NCBI GenBank assembly: GCA_965200895.1
Contig: CBDAVM010000003.1
Coordinates: 31,411 to 95,410, forward strand
Source of the DNA: WTFV01 sp965200895
Lineage (GTDB): Bacteria; Acidobacteriota; Vicinamibacteria; Vicinamibacterales; UBA8438
Length of the DNA stretch: 64,000 nt
Reading direction: 5' to 3'
Of this stretch, positions 7,830 to 16,598 are shown piece by piece (position 1 is the first letter of the stretch; each line of letters starts with the position of its first letter). The position numbers and the translations under genes were made by a program. The notes below the pieces were generated by a model. The model worked only from the letters and a program-made list of their open reading frames with translations. It did no database searches and was not told the origin of the DNA.

Positions 7830-9766
7830 TGCGGTCGGCGCAGGGGTCGGCAATGCAGACATCACGGGTCGGCACCGCCATCGGGCTCGTGCTCGCGATC
7901 GCCGCCGGGGCGGCGGCGCAGGCGCCCGCGGCGTACGAAGCGTTGCTGTTCGCCGACGACGTCATGGTGCCGATGCGTGACGGCGTGCGCCTCGCCACCG
8001 ATGTCTGGCGCCCGGCCCGCAACGGCGTCCCGGTCGACGAGCCGCTGCCGGTGCTGCTGCAGCGCACCCCCTACGGCAAGGAGGGGCGCGGCCTCGTCGA
8101 GCGCGCCCGGTACTTCGCCGAGCACGGCTACGTCGTCGTGCTGCAGGACATGCGGGGGCGCTACGAATCGGAAGGGACGTTCTCGAAGTACCACGACTTC
8201 GACGCCCCAGACGGCTACGACACGGTCGAGTGGGCCGCGGCGCTCCCTCGCAGCACCGGCGATGTCGGCATGTTCGGGACCTCCTACGGCGCCCATACGC
8301 AGGCGGACGCGGCCAAGATGAACCCGCCCCACCTGCGGGCGCTGCTGCTCAACCAGGGCGGCATCTCGCGCCCCTGGGCGCACAAGGTGCGCAACCACGG
8401 CGCCTTCGAGCTCGGGCAGCAGCTCGGCTGGGCGTTCGACCAGCTCCGGGTCTCGCCCGACCCGGTGGTGCGGGCGACGTTCGCGGCCGAGGCGGTGAGC
8501 GACTGGTTCGCGGCGATGCCCCTGCGGCCGGGCCTGAGCCCGTTGGCCTCCGCGCCCGCGTTCGAGGAGTACGTGCTCACCCAGATGACGCGCGCGGACG
8601 ACGACGCCCCCGACGCCGACTTCCGGCACTGGGACCGCATCGGGGTGAGCTGGCGCCGCTACTACGGGCGCACGGCAGACGTGCCGATGCTGCACGTCGC
8701 CGGCTGGTACGACCCCTATGTCGGCAGCATGTTCGAGAACTACCTGGGTCTGTCGGCGGTCAAGAACGCGCCGCAGCGCCTGCTGGTCGGCCCCTGGACG
8801 CACGGGGGCAACGCCCGCTCGTACGCCGGCGACGTCGACTTCGGGCCGGACGCCGCGCTGTCCGACTTCGCCAGCGAACTGCACCTGCAGTGGTTCGACC
8901 GCCACCTGAAGGGCCGGCCCACCGACGCCGACGACTGGCCCCCGATCCGCCTGTTCGTCATGGGCACGGGGGACGGCAGCCGGGACGAGAACGGGCGGCT
9001 GCGCCACGGCGGCTACTGGCGCGACGCGACCGAGTGGCCGCTGCCGGAAGCGGAACCGACGCGCTACCACTTCCACGCGGACGGCGCGCTGCGCACGGAA
9101 TCGCCAGCGCCCGGCGCACCGCCCACCACCTACACCTACGACCCGGCGCACCCGGTGCCGACCATCGGCGGTTCGTTCTCCGGCGTGCTCAAGCGCGGCG
9201 CCTACGACCAGCGGGAGCGGGAGTTCCTGAGCCTGCGGGGCGGATCGGAGAACGGCTTCTACGGGTCGCGGCCGCCGTATCTGCCGCTGAAGGCGCGGCC
9301 GGACGTGGTGGTCTTCCAGACCGAGCCACTCGAGGAGCCGGTCGAGGTCATCGGCCCCGTCTCGGTCACGCTGTACGCCTCGTCGACCGCCGTCGACACC
9401 GACTTCACGGTCAAGCTGGTCGACGTCCACCCCCCGAGCCGGGACTTCCCCACCGGGTTCGACATGAACGTCACCGACGGCATCCTGCGGGCGCGGTACC
9501 GGAATTCACCGAGCCGGCCGGAGCTGATGACGCCGGGCGAGATCTACACGTTCGAGATCCATCCCTACCCGACGGCGAACCGGTTCGAGGCCGGCCACCG
9601 GATCCGCATCGACATCTCGAGCAGCAACTTCCCGCGCTTCGACGTCAACCCGAACACCGGCGAGCCGATTGGCCGCAACCGGCGGGCGGTCCCCGCGGAC
9701 AACTCCATCCACCACTCGGCCACCCACCCGTCGCACGTTGTGCTGCCCGTCGTCCCGGTGCGGTAG
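7829..9766 (+). CDS. CocE/NonD family exported serine hydrolase (X-Pro dipeptidyl-peptidase S15-like)
   Basis: A 645-residue alpha/beta hydrolase of the CocE/NonD and S15 peptidase type. After a leader (about residues 9-31) the catalytic domain carries the nucleophile elbow G-T-S-Y-G-A (Ser152), and V-V-V-L-Q-D-M-R-G-R is the usual preceding strand. The C-terminal jelly-roll domain is marked by the conserved run from FEIHPYPTANRF through RIDISSSNFPRFD. Family members hydrolyse acyl esters, beta-lactam side chains or Xaa-Pro bonds; substrate is not predictable. The ATG at 7829 overlaps the upstream stop (TAATG); a second ATG at 7853, with aggggt before it, would give a tidier leader and is a real alternative. 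Together with the amidohydrolase it makes an exported amide/ester hydrolysis pair. Confidence 0.87.
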   Translation: MRSAQGSAMQTSRVGTAIGLVLAIAAGAAAQAPAAYEALLFADDVMVPMRDGVRLATDVWRPARNGVPVDEPLPVLLQRTPYGKEGRGLVERARYFAEHGYVVVLQDMRGRYESEGTFSKYHDFDAPDGYDTVEWAAALPRSTGDVGMFGTSYGAHTQADAAKMNPPHLRALLLNQGGISRPWAHKVRNHGAFELGQQLGWAFDQLRVSPDPVVRATFAAEAVSDWFAAMPLRPGLSPLASAPAFEEYVLTQMTRADDDAPDADFRHWDRIGVSWRRYYGRTADVPMLHVAGWYDPYVGSMFENYLGLSAVKNAPQRLLVGPWTHGGNARSYAGDVDFGPDAALSDFASELHLQWFDRHLKGRPTDADDWPPIRLFVMGTGDGSRDENGRLRHGGYWRDATEWPLPEAEPTRYHFHADGALRTESPAPGAPPTTYTYDPAHPVPTIGGSFSGVLKRGAYDQREREFLSLRGGSENGFYGSRPPYLPLKARPDVVVFQTEPLEEPVEVIGPVSVTLYASSTAVDTDFTVKLVDVHPPSRDFPTGFDMNVTDGILRARYRNSPSRPELMTPGEIYTFEIHPYPTANRFEAGHRIRIDISSSNFPRFDVNPNTGEPIGRNRRAVPADNSIHHSATHPSHVVLPVVPVR

Positions 9767-9973
9767 CGCCGCCGAACCCGTCGCAGGCTCCGTGTCGGCC
9801 CCAGCCCCACCGCCAAGAGTGGCGGCCCCGCGATTTCGGCGCGCGGGCTCGGGCGCTCGGGCGATCGACAAGCTCCCCACCGCCCCGCGAGCGCGCGGCC
9901 CCGCGATTCAGCGGACCGACGGAGCGACGAACGAACCGGGAATCGGGGGCAGCCCGTCGCTCCGCCTCCGACC

Positions 9974-11008
9974 CTACTGGCCCTGCTGCGCCTCCAGGAA
10001 CCGCTGGTTGCGCAGCGCGTGCTCGATGGCGTAGTTCCCCTCGTGGCAGGCGAACTCGTAGATGATGCCGGTGCCGGGAGACGGGCGCATGAAGAGGCGC
10101 GCGGTCCACGGCCCGGTCCACGTGGCCGGATCGTCCAGTGTGTATTCGTACTGCAGCAGCTCCGGACCCACGCGCGTGAAGCGCTCCGTCACCTGCACGT
10201 CGGTCGTCGAGCCGCTCGCTCCCCGCGAGAGGTTGGCGGTCTCGACCACCAGCGTGTCTCCCTCCCAGTATCCGCGCGAGGATCCCACTGCGCTCGGCGG
10301 CCCGAGCCGGCTCGGCGCGGCGTCGCCGATCGGGATCATCCGGGTCTCGTGGTACATCTCCTTCAGGATGGCCACGTTCGTGGGCGTCTGGAAGATCTGG
10401 TAGGTGCTGTTGTAGCCGCGCCCGCTCAACAGTACGCCGCCGCCGAGACAGCGTATGTTCGGATCGATGCGCACTATCTCGTCGGCCAGCGTCGGCCGCT
10501 CGGGGAGCGGCGAGCTGCGCTCCGCCCGCCGCCGCGCGGCGCGCGCCTCCGCCTCGGGCGTCATGGAAGGCAGCCGCCCGTTCGGGGGATCGACGATCAG
10601 CGACGTCCGGTTCTCGAACCAGCGGCCGCTCATCCAGAACTGGTTGTAGCTGCCGGTCGATCGGCGTCGAGGCCGGTTCGCCGACTGCTCTTCGTCGGTC
10701 TGCAAGGCGGCCAACGCCCGCCGGAACGGCGTCTCGCCGAACACCGCGTCGCCGCCGACCGCCGAGTACTCAATCGCATGGGCGGCCAGCGCCGCCACCT
10801 CCTCGTCGGTGAGGAATTCGCGGTCGCCCAGCGCTTCCGGCCGCTGCAGCGGCGTCGCCGAATCGCTCGCCCAGATACCCTGCAGATCGGGCCGGCCGTC
10901 CGCCAGACGCGGAACCTCCCAGCCGTCCGGCGCCTGCGCCGCCGCCATCGTGGGCGCCGCCACCAGAGCCACCACCGCCACGCATCCCGCCACGCGCCAT
11001 CTGCTCAT
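9974..11008 (-). CDS. Secreted protein of unknown function
   Basis: A 344-residue protein with a clear signal peptide (about residues 1-25, ending M-A-A-A-Q). I recognise it as one of the exported proteins found in many copies in acidobacterial and some gammaproteobacterial genomes, with the conserved features L-x-G-I-W-x-x near the N-terminus, R-C-L-G-G-G in the middle, G-x-W-E-G-D-T-L-V-V-E-T and a C-terminal Y-E-F-A-C-H-E-G-N-Y. No enzymatic motif is evident. The two Cys residues (R-C-L-G, F-A-C-H) could form a disulfide. It is convergent with the hydrolase gene at 7829..9766; the 207 bp between them holds only a weak hairpin (ccgcc/ggcgg). Confidence 0.7.
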   Translation of the reverse strand: MSRWRVAGCVAVVALVAAPTMAAAQAPDGWEVPRLADGRPDLQGIWASDSATPLQRPEALGDREFLTDEEVAALAAHAIEYSAVGGDAVFGETPFRRALAALQTDEEQSANRPRRRSTGSYNQFWMSGRWFENRTSLIVDPPNGRLPSMTPEAEARAARRRAERSSPLPERPTLADEIVRIDPNIRCLGGGVLLSGRGYNSTYQIFQTPTNVAILKEMYHETRMIPIGDAAPSRLGPPSAVGSSRGYWEGDTLVVETANLSRGASGSTTDVQVTERFTRVGPELLQYEYTLDDPATWTGPWTARLFMRPSPGTGIIYEFACHEGNYAIEHALRNQRFLEAQQGQ

Positions 11009-11248
11009 GCCTGCCTCCCGTGAGGAAACTCCGCTGCGCTGTCGATTCGCGATACCCCGACACGATAGGACTCCACGGCCGGATCGCGCAAGCCGCGCGA
11101 TCCGTTGACAGCTTCTCGTCCGTTCCGTTCCGTCATCGACGGGTCAATCCTGAGCGATGCACCCGCGCGTGCGAACAGGGCCGGACGCCTCCTGACGTCA
11201 TGGGAACGATCACCGAAACGACCGCCGGCGACGGAACCCCCACGCTGG

Positions 11249-11254
11249 TAGAAT
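11249..11254 (+). promoter_or_regulatory. TAGAAT -10-like box seven bases before a GTG start
   Basis: TAGAAT ends seven bases before the GTG of the MNT gene at 11262. There is no room for a ribosome binding site after a normal transcription start, so a leaderless mRNA is likely if this box is used. The surrounding 253-bp gap shows nothing else recognisable. Confidence 0.35.
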
Positions 11255-11261
11255 CCGCGGC

Positions 11262-11780
11262 GTGAGCAAGCCTCCATTCTCGACCGTGCTCGTGCCCGCG
11301 TCGCTGCAGGAGCCGTTTCGCACCGCGCTCGAGGCCGCCGGCGCGGCATGGTGCGCGCTTCTCGGCGCCCGCCTTCGGTCGCTGGTGCTTTTCGGCTCAG
11401 TGGCCCGCGGCGAAGCGACCAGCCGCTCCGACATCGACCTGCTGGTCATCGCCGATGGCTTTCCGCGGAGCCTCGTCGAACGCCGGCGTCCCCTCCTCGC
11501 CGCGTGGTCGCATGCGCGGACCCGACACGCGCTCCCGGCCGTCGCCTGCAATCTCGTGACCAAGACGCCGGAGGAAGCGCGCCACCACAGTCCCCTCTAC
11601 CTCGACATGGTCGAGGACGCCGTCCTCCTCGTCGACCGCGACGGGTTCTTCGGGGCGGTGCTCGACGCCATGCGCACCCGCATGCGGGAACTCGGAAGCC
11701 GGCGGGTGTTCCTTGAGGACGGCACCTGGTACTGGGACCTGAAGCCCGACTTCCGGTTCGGCGAAGTGGTCGAGATATGA
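11262..11780 (+). CDS. MNT-type nucleotidyltransferase (antitoxin of HEPN/MNT module)
   Basis: A 172-residue protein with a minimal nucleotidyltransferase core: G-S-V-A-R-G (residues 45-50) followed by S-D-I-D-L-L-V (Ser56, Asp57, Asp59), the G-S-x10-D-x-D metal and nucleotide site. In HEPN/MNT systems the MNT partner modifies (AMPylates) and so silences the HEPN ribonuclease. It starts with GTG at 11262, directly after a TAGAAT box. Its stop overlaps the ATG of the HEPN gene in an ATGA junction, the standard coupling of the two parts. The protein is longer than minimal MNT domains; residues after about 110 could hold the HEPN contact. Confidence 0.8.
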   Translation: MSKPPFSTVLVPASLQEPFRTALEAAGAAWCALLGARLRSLVLFGSVARGEATSRSDIDLLVIADGFPRSLVERRRPLLAAWSHARTRHALPAVACNLVTKTPEEARHHSPLYLDMVEDAVLLVDRDGFFGAVLDAMRTRMRELGSRRVFLEDGTWYWDLKPDFRFGEVVEI

Positions 11781-12214
11781 CCAGCTCCCGCATGGGGCGG
11801 CTCTACATCGAGGAAGCGACGGGCCGGATGGCGCTCGTTCGCCTGGCCGTCGAGCGCGGTCTGTCGGCCACCGTCGTGCGTGAGGCGCAGGAGTGCGTCG
11901 AGCTGTTCCTGAAGGGCGCCCTGCGCCTCGCCGCGGTCGAGCCGAGCCGGACCCACGACGTCGCCGAGCTGCCGCGGCGCGAGGCCGCGCGTTTTCCGGC
12001 GTGGTTCCACGCCGAGGTCGATCGCCTGGCCGCCATCTCGACCGAGATGACCGGAGACCGCGGCATCGCGTTCTACGGCGACGAACGTCAGAACCTCGCT
12101 CCCCGGGACCTCTTCGACGCGTCGGATGCCGACCGCGCGGCCGCCGACCTCGACTACGTGGCGAACCTCTGCCGGCGTCTCATCGACGCGGCGCCGGACG
12201 GACGAGGCCGCTGA
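11777..12214 (+). CDS. HEPN domain protein (toxin partner of MNT)
   Basis: A 145-residue, all-helical protein of the HEPN superfamily: helix one has R-M-A-L-V-R-L-A-V-E-R-G, then E-A-Q-E-C-V-E-L-F-L-K-G-A-L-R-L-A-A-V-E-P-S-R-T-H-D-V, the typical 'E-x2-E-L-x-L-K-A-L-L-x-G-x-x-P-x-x-T-H-D-L' pattern. HEPN toxins are RNA-cutting enzymes controlled by the adjacent MNT protein. The only R-x4-6-H arrangement I can find is R-F-P-A-W-F-H (about residues 74-80), downstream of the T-H-D site; whether that forms the nuclease motif is uncertain. Translation is coupled to the MNT gene by a 4-bp overlap. Confidence 0.75.
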   Translation: MTSSRMGRLYIEEATGRMALVRLAVERGLSATVVREAQECVELFLKGALRLAAVEPSRTHDVAELPRREAARFPAWFHAEVDRLAAISTEMTGDRGIAFYGDERQNLAPRDLFDASDADRAAADLDYVANLCRRLIDAAPDGRGR

Positions 12215-12263
12215 CCGCCAGGGCCGGGAGCCGCTCACTCCACACCCCCCTCGGCGCAGTCCA

Positions 12264-13814
12264 TCACCCGATGAAGCGGGTGGCGATCAGCAGCACCAGG
12301 GCGGGGACGACGGTGACGGCGATGAAGTCCATCAACAGGCCGTAGCGGATCATGTCGGTGATGCGGACCCGTCCCGAGGCGTAGACGATGGCGTTGGGCG
12401 GAGTCGACACCGGGAGAGCGTCGGCCACCGAGGCGGACAGCGCGGCGGCGACCGACGGGATGATCGGGTTGACCCCCGCCGCCGCCGCGATCGAGATGAC
12501 TATCGGCACCGCGATGTTCGTCGCCGCGGTGTTCGACATCGTCTCGGACAGGATGACCGTGAACAGCGCGGCCGCGAACGTCAGCGTGATCAGCTCGCTG
12601 GTCGGCACAAGCCCGGTGATGCCCTCGCCCACGACCCGCGCGAGGCCCGTCGACGCGGCCAGCCCGCCCAGGGCGAGCCCGCCGCCGAACAGCAGGATGG
12701 TTCCCCAGTCGATCTGGGCCGCCTGCTTCCAGGTGATGGTGGTCGGCTCGTTCGGGCCGTTGGGCAGCAGGAACAGGAGCGCCACCCCCGCGAGCGCCGC
12801 CACCGCCTCGGGCACGCTGGCGAGCACGAAGCTCGCGACGGGATGGTCGGCGCCGAGCACGAGGGCGAGCAGGCCGGGGCCCACCCACAGGCAGACGGTG
12901 ACGCCGAACGCGATCACCGCGTTGATCTCGCCGCGGCGCCACGGTCCGAGGGCGGCCTTGCGCTCGGCGATGATGCGTTCGGTGCCCGGAATCTCCTTCA
13001 GACCGGTCTGCCCGATCCAGTTGAGGTAGACGAAGACGATCGCCATGAGCACGCATACGATGGGCACCGAAAACAGCATCCACTGCACGAACGTGATGCG
13101 GTAGTCGAGCTGCTCGCTGAGCATCCCCACCGCGATCAGGTTCGGCGGGGTGCCGACCGGCGTCGCCATGCCGCCGCGCGAGCAGCAGTACGTCGTCATC
13201 AGCATCAGGGCCGTGCCGTACTTCTTCGGGATGTCCGCCGTCGACTCCATGAACCGGATCAGCGATATCCCGAGCGGGACGAGCATCGCCGCGGTCGCGG
13301 TGTTGCTCATCCACGCCGACAGGACGGCGGCGAGGAAGCCGTAGGCGAACAGGATGCGGGTCGGCCGGGCCCCGATGATGGGCAGCGAGAGGACCCCGAA
13401 GGCCACCCGCTCGTTCACACGGTGAACGAAGAGGGCCTGGGCGAGGATGAAGCTGCCGATGAAGAGGAAGATGGTGGTGCTGGCGAACGGCCGGAAGGTC
13501 TCGCCGGCCGGCGCCACCTGCAGGAAGATGGCCAGCGACGGCCCGAGGAGTGCGGTGACGGCCAGCGGCACCGCCTCGGTGATCCAGAACACGATGACCA
13601 GGGCCATGACCGCCGCCAGCCGGTGTCCCTCGGGGGTCAGCGACTCGAAGGGCCACGCGAGGACCAGCAGGAATGCCAGCGGCCCGACCACGAGGCCGAT
13701 CCTCCGCCGCTTCTCGTCGAACCGGGCTTCCGCCGCGCTCCTGGCGGGCCGATGGTCTCTCGGCTCGGCGCCGGCGGTCGACGGCGGGGACTCTGGCGGA
13801 GGTTCTGATGTCAT
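12264..13814 (-). CDS. SLC13/DASS family anion symporter
   Basis: A 516-residue inner-membrane transporter of the divalent anion:Na+ symporter family (CitT/SdcS/NaDC group), moving dicarboxylates, citrate or sulfate. Both signature Ser-Asn-Thr motifs are present: S-N-T-A-T-A-A-M-L-V-P (first half) and S-N-T-A-A-T-N-I-A-V-P (second half), along with A-L-P-V-S-T-P-P-N near the C-terminus. About a dozen hydrophobic segments span the sequence, beginning with one after residue 34; residues 1-30 are a Pro-rich cytoplasmic tail. Substrate cannot be fixed from sequence. The gene stands alone, convergent with the HEPN gene and divergent from tatA. Confidence 0.9.
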   Translation of the reverse strand: MTSEPPPESPPSTAGAEPRDHRPARSAAEARFDEKRRRIGLVVGPLAFLLVLAWPFESLTPEGHRLAAVMALVIVFWITEAVPLAVTALLGPSLAIFLQVAPAGETFRPFASTTIFLFIGSFILAQALFVHRVNERVAFGVLSLPIIGARPTRILFAYGFLAAVLSAWMSNTATAAMLVPLGISLIRFMESTADIPKKYGTALMLMTTYCCSRGGMATPVGTPPNLIAVGMLSEQLDYRITFVQWMLFSVPIVCVLMAIVFVYLNWIGQTGLKEIPGTERIIAERKAALGPWRRGEINAVIAFGVTVCLWVGPGLLALVLGADHPVASFVLASVPEAVAALAGVALLFLLPNGPNEPTTITWKQAAQIDWGTILLFGGGLALGGLAASTGLARVVGEGITGLVPTSELITLTFAAALFTVILSETMSNTAATNIAVPIVISIAAAAGVNPIIPSVAAALSASVADALPVSTPPNAIVYASGRVRITDMIRYGLLMDFIAVTVVPALVLLIATRFIG

Positions 13815-14028
13815 GAGCTGGTTCCTCTACCACACTTCCGCGCCACATCGAAGCCGCTCGGGCGGCCCGGGCGACTCGCCGCCGGCCACGGCGGCGTCGG
13901 AAGCAGGGGTACTGCCATCCGGGCACCTAACGTACCACGAAAGGTCGGTCTCTGTCCGGGTTGCGCCAAACGCCGGCGCGGGCCGCCATGCCAGTAATCT
14001 CGGTGTGGGCTCGGGACCGGAATCGATC

Positions 14029-14034
14029 TACAAT
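14029..14034 (+). promoter_or_regulatory. TACAAT -10-like box upstream of tatA
   Basis: TACAAT lies 26 bases before the tatA ATG, leaving space for a leader containing the agaggt ribosome binding site. No good -35 hexamer is visible 17 bp upstream. The remaining 13815..14028 gap between divergent genes has nothing else recognisable. Confidence 0.3.
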
Positions 14035-14060
14035 CGGGAACGCAGAAAGAGGTCAGAAAG

Positions 14061-14255
14061 ATGTACTCCGCACTGATGCTCGCGCTGGTCGGTCCGCTCG
14101 GCATTTGGGAACTGCTCATCATTCTCGTCATCCTGGTCTTCATCTTCGGCGCCAACCGTCTCTCCGGGCTCGGCAAGGGGCTGGGCCAGGCCATCCGCGG
14201 CTTCAAGGACGAGATGCGAGTCGAAGAGAAGTCGGAGAGCTCCGAATCCAACTGA
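14061..14255 (+). CDS. tatA: Twin-arginine translocase subunit TatA
   Basis: A 64-residue TatA/TatE protein. One N-terminal transmembrane helix (about residues 12-30, G-I-W-E-L-L-I-I-L-V-I-L-V-F-I-F-G) is followed by the conserved F-G-A-N-R-L-S-G-L-G-K-G-L-G-Q-A-I-R-G-F-K amphipathic helix and an acidic, Ser/Glu-rich tail. TatA oligomerises to form the pore for folded proteins with R-R leaders; the DUF1552 protein in this window is one possible client. tatB and tatC are not adjacent, which is common when tatA is encoded alone. A good start context (agaggtcagaaag) precedes the ATG. Confidence 0.93.
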   Translation: MYSALMLALVGPLGIWELLIILVILVFIFGANRLSGLGKGLGQAIRGFKDEMRVEEKSESSESN

Positions 14256-14309
14256 CCGGCGCCCCCGGCCAGGATGAACGGCCCGGCGCCCCCGGCCAGG
14301 ATCAACGGC
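14256..14309. repeat. Two tandem 27-bp repeats directly after tatA
   Basis: Two near-identical 27-bp units (ccggcgcccccggccaggat...) start at 14256 and 14283 and differ by one base (gaacgg versus caacgg). They sit immediately after the tatA stop and before the convergent DUF3179 gene. Each unit can pair within itself (ccgg/ccgg), so they might help termination; otherwise no role is evident. Confidence 0.75.
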
Positions 14310-14462
14310 GGACGACGCGCCGGCGCCACCCGCCGGCCGGACACTGCCCCCATGCTCGGTGCCCCGGCACCGAGCGGGCTGCTTCCGATCTCGGCTACGT
14401 TCCGCTGACTTCCGACCCACCCTGAAACCGGCGCCGGACGCGCGGAATGCCGGACGGCGGCG

Positions 14463-15950
14463 TCAGCGGACCAGCCGCGTCCCGGGGTACTGCGAGTACC
14501 AGCCGAACCAGAACGCACGATGCGCCGCCACCCGCGGCGCCCGCCGTTCGGGATCGGCGGCATGTACGAGCGCTTCCTCCGTCACCTGCCAGCGCCCCCC
14601 CTCCGCGTCGACGACGACGAGGTCGCCGACGAGGCGCTCGAACGCCGTCACTCCCGCGTCGTAGACCCGGTTGGCGCCGTCGCGGCTCGTCACGACGAGC
14701 AGGCGACGGCCGGCGTGCTCCTCCAGGTGCAGGCGATGGTCGTCGTCCTCGAGATAGCGGGCCGAGATGGCCAGCGGCCGGTGCTCGCCCCGATCGTCCT
14801 CGAGGAGCACGACGAGCACCTCGTCCTTGTTGTCGAGCCGGTCGTCCAGCTCCGGAACGTCGAACATCAGGTCGTCCGTCGCGAAGTAGGCGCGGTAGGC
14901 GATCCCCTCCCGATAGTCCCGTTCATGCCCGGTGTCGAGCGAGAGGACGGAGGTCTCGGGGTGCATGCGGCGCCACTCGCCCCAGGTGGTGGTGACGACC
15001 GACCGGCGGGTGAGCCGGCGCCCGGCGCCGACGAGCGAACCGACCACCGGGACTCCCTCGAAGGTGTTCCAGAGGCTCCGCGTCCCGTGGTCGAACATCA
15101 GCTTGTTCGACCGGTACAGCAACCCGCTCGTCCCGAACCGGATGTGCTCGCCGTCGACGACGCTCTCGTAGGGAATGACGGTGCCGCACAGCGTGCAGTA
15201 GACGACGGTCAGCTCGACGCCGCCCAACCGGTCGAGCGCCATCTCGTGCCAGGCCAGGATCCGCTTCGGATACGCACGCGTCTCCCCGCCGGCGGCGATC
15301 CCGAACACGACATGGTCGTCGTCGAGATAGTCCGCCTCGCCGGCCGGCAGGTGTTCGGGGTACTCCAGCGGCGGAATCCCGTTGACGGACACCCCGCCCC
15401 AGTCGATCTCGTCCAGCCGGATCGTCGAGAACACCCGGCGCGGAAAGAAGTCGGCGAACCGGGGATCGATCTGCGCGTACCACTGTCCCTTGAAGAATCC
15501 GTAGTCGGGGTGCGGATCGTAGTGCTGGTCCCAGATCCACTGGTGCGCCCGGCGGATATCGCCGCGGAACCGCTGCCCGGTCTGCCGATCGAGGAACCGC
15601 ATCAGGCGCCGCCACACACGTGTGCTCGGATGCTCGGGCTCGGTCCACTGCAGCCGCCCGCCGGCACCCGGATCGGTCGGATCGGCCCCGAGGCTCGGGG
15701 GACGAATGGCCGGCCGGCGCGGTGGCCGCATGAAACGCACGAGGTCCCAGACGATCCCCGCGTAGCCGTTCCGCCAACGCGCCGCGATCTGTTCCAGCGC
15801 CGCATCGGCGATGTCGCCGTCGTCGTGGATGGCCTGGAAGAAGAGGCGGATGTCGGGATGTCCGCCGACGGCGACCGGCTGCGCCCGGCCCGTCCCGATT
15901 GTGCCGAGACAGAACACGACGACGGCGGCAACGACACGGGTTCGTCTCAT
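14463..15950 (-). CDS. DUF3179 domain-containing exported protein
   Basis: A 495-residue protein with a signal peptide (about residues 1-23) and the DUF3179 core: P-L-E-Y-P (about residue 220), V-F-G-I-A-A-G-G-E-T-R-A-Y-P, V-Y-C-T-L-C-G-T with two Cys three apart, F-G-T-S-G-L-L-Y-R-S-N-K-L-M-F-D, S-L-W-N-T-F-E-G and T-T-T-W-G-E-W. The function of DUF3179 proteins is not established; the C-x-x-C and His pattern suggests metal or redox binding. The first 190 residues are an extension particular to this subset. The ATG at 15950 has a strong GGAGGT site eight bases upstream and precedes the leader; the longer frame to 16160 overlaps the divergent HPRT gene and is rejected. It is convergent with tatA. 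Confidence 0.85.
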   Translation of the reverse strand: MRRTRVVAAVVVFCLGTIGTGRAQPVAVGGHPDIRLFFQAIHDDGDIADAALEQIAARWRNGYAGIVWDLVRFMRPPRRPAIRPPSLGADPTDPGAGGRLQWTEPEHPSTRVWRRLMRFLDRQTGQRFRGDIRRAHQWIWDQHYDPHPDYGFFKGQWYAQIDPRFADFFPRRVFSTIRLDEIDWGGVSVNGIPPLEYPEHLPAGEADYLDDDHVVFGIAAGGETRAYPKRILAWHEMALDRLGGVELTVVYCTLCGTVIPYESVVDGEHIRFGTSGLLYRSNKLMFDHGTRSLWNTFEGVPVVGSLVGAGRRLTRRSVVTTTWGEWRRMHPETSVLSLDTGHERDYREGIAYRAYFATDDLMFDVPELDDRLDNKDEVLVVLLEDDRGEHRPLAISARYLEDDDHRLHLEEHAGRRLLVVTSRDGANRVYDAGVTAFERLVGDLVVVDAEGGRWQVTEEALVHAADPERRAPRVAAHRAFWFGWYSQYPGTRLVR

Positions 15951-16052
15951 GCGCACCTCCTCCGACTCCGGTCGCGCCGGCCGGGACCGGCGCAGAAGCC
16001 CGGTCCCGGCCGGCCCTTCCGATGTAGTACGCTCGCCAGCATCGTGTCCATC

Positions 16053-16580
16053 ATGTCCACGACACCGACTCCGCTGTACACCGCCGAGCAGATCCACACG
16101 CGGGTACTCGAGCTGGCGACCCGTCTCGCGACGCGGTTCCCGGCGGACGCGACGCCGCATTTCGTGGCGGTGCTCGCCGGCAGCTTCGTGTTCCTCGCCG
16201 ACCTGGTCCGGGCGATGCCGCGACCGGTCACCATCGACTTCGTCAGGGTGGCGAGCTATGGTTCGGGCACGACGTCATGCGGCGCCCCCCGGCTGCTGCA
16301 CGGTCCCAGCGTCGACATCCGCGACCGGCACGTCGTGATCGTCGAAGACATCGTCGACACCGGGCTGGCCCTGCGCCTGTTGCGCGACCGTCTGCTCGCC
16401 GCGCGACCGAGGAGCATCGACACCGTGGCGCTGCTCGACAAGCCGGCGCGGCGGCAGACCCAGGTTCCCGTGGATCTGGTCGGCTTCCGTATTCCAAACC
16501 GGTTCGTCGTCGGCTACGGCCTCGACTGCAACGAGGCGTACCGCGACCTTCCCTACCTGGGGATCATTTCGCCATCATAG
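16053..16580 (+). CDS. hpt: Hypoxanthine phosphoribosyltransferase
   Basis: A 175-residue phosphoribosyltransferase that salvages hypoxanthine/guanine with PRPP. The PRPP-binding signature V-V-I-V-E-D-I-V-D-T-G-L-A is at residues 94-106. V-A-V-L-A-G-S-F-V-F-L-A-D-L (38-51), the flexible-loop S-Y-G-S-G-T (68-73) and L-L-D-K-P (about 128) match bacterial HPRT, and length is normal. Start: ATG at 16053; GTG at 16044 is in frame and possible. A citryl-CoA lyase-like gene follows 18 bp downstream on the same strand. Confidence 0.92.
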   Translation: MSTTPTPLYTAEQIHTRVLELATRLATRFPADATPHFVAVLAGSFVFLADLVRAMPRPVTIDFVRVASYGSGTTSCGAPRLLHGPSVDIRDRHVVIVEDIVDTGLALRLLRDRLLAARPRSIDTVALLDKPARRQTQVPVDLVGFRIPNRFVVGYGLDCNEAYRDLPYLGIISPS

Positions 16581-16598
16581 TCCGAATCGAGACCTCCG

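Noticed and set aside
12126..13808. 560-codon plus-strand frame rich in R, D, H
   Set aside because: It is antisense to the SLC13 transporter, whose signature motifs are clear.
14520..16052. Long N-terminal extension of the HPRT frame
   Set aside because: Antisense to the DUF3179 gene; HPRT is complete from 16053.
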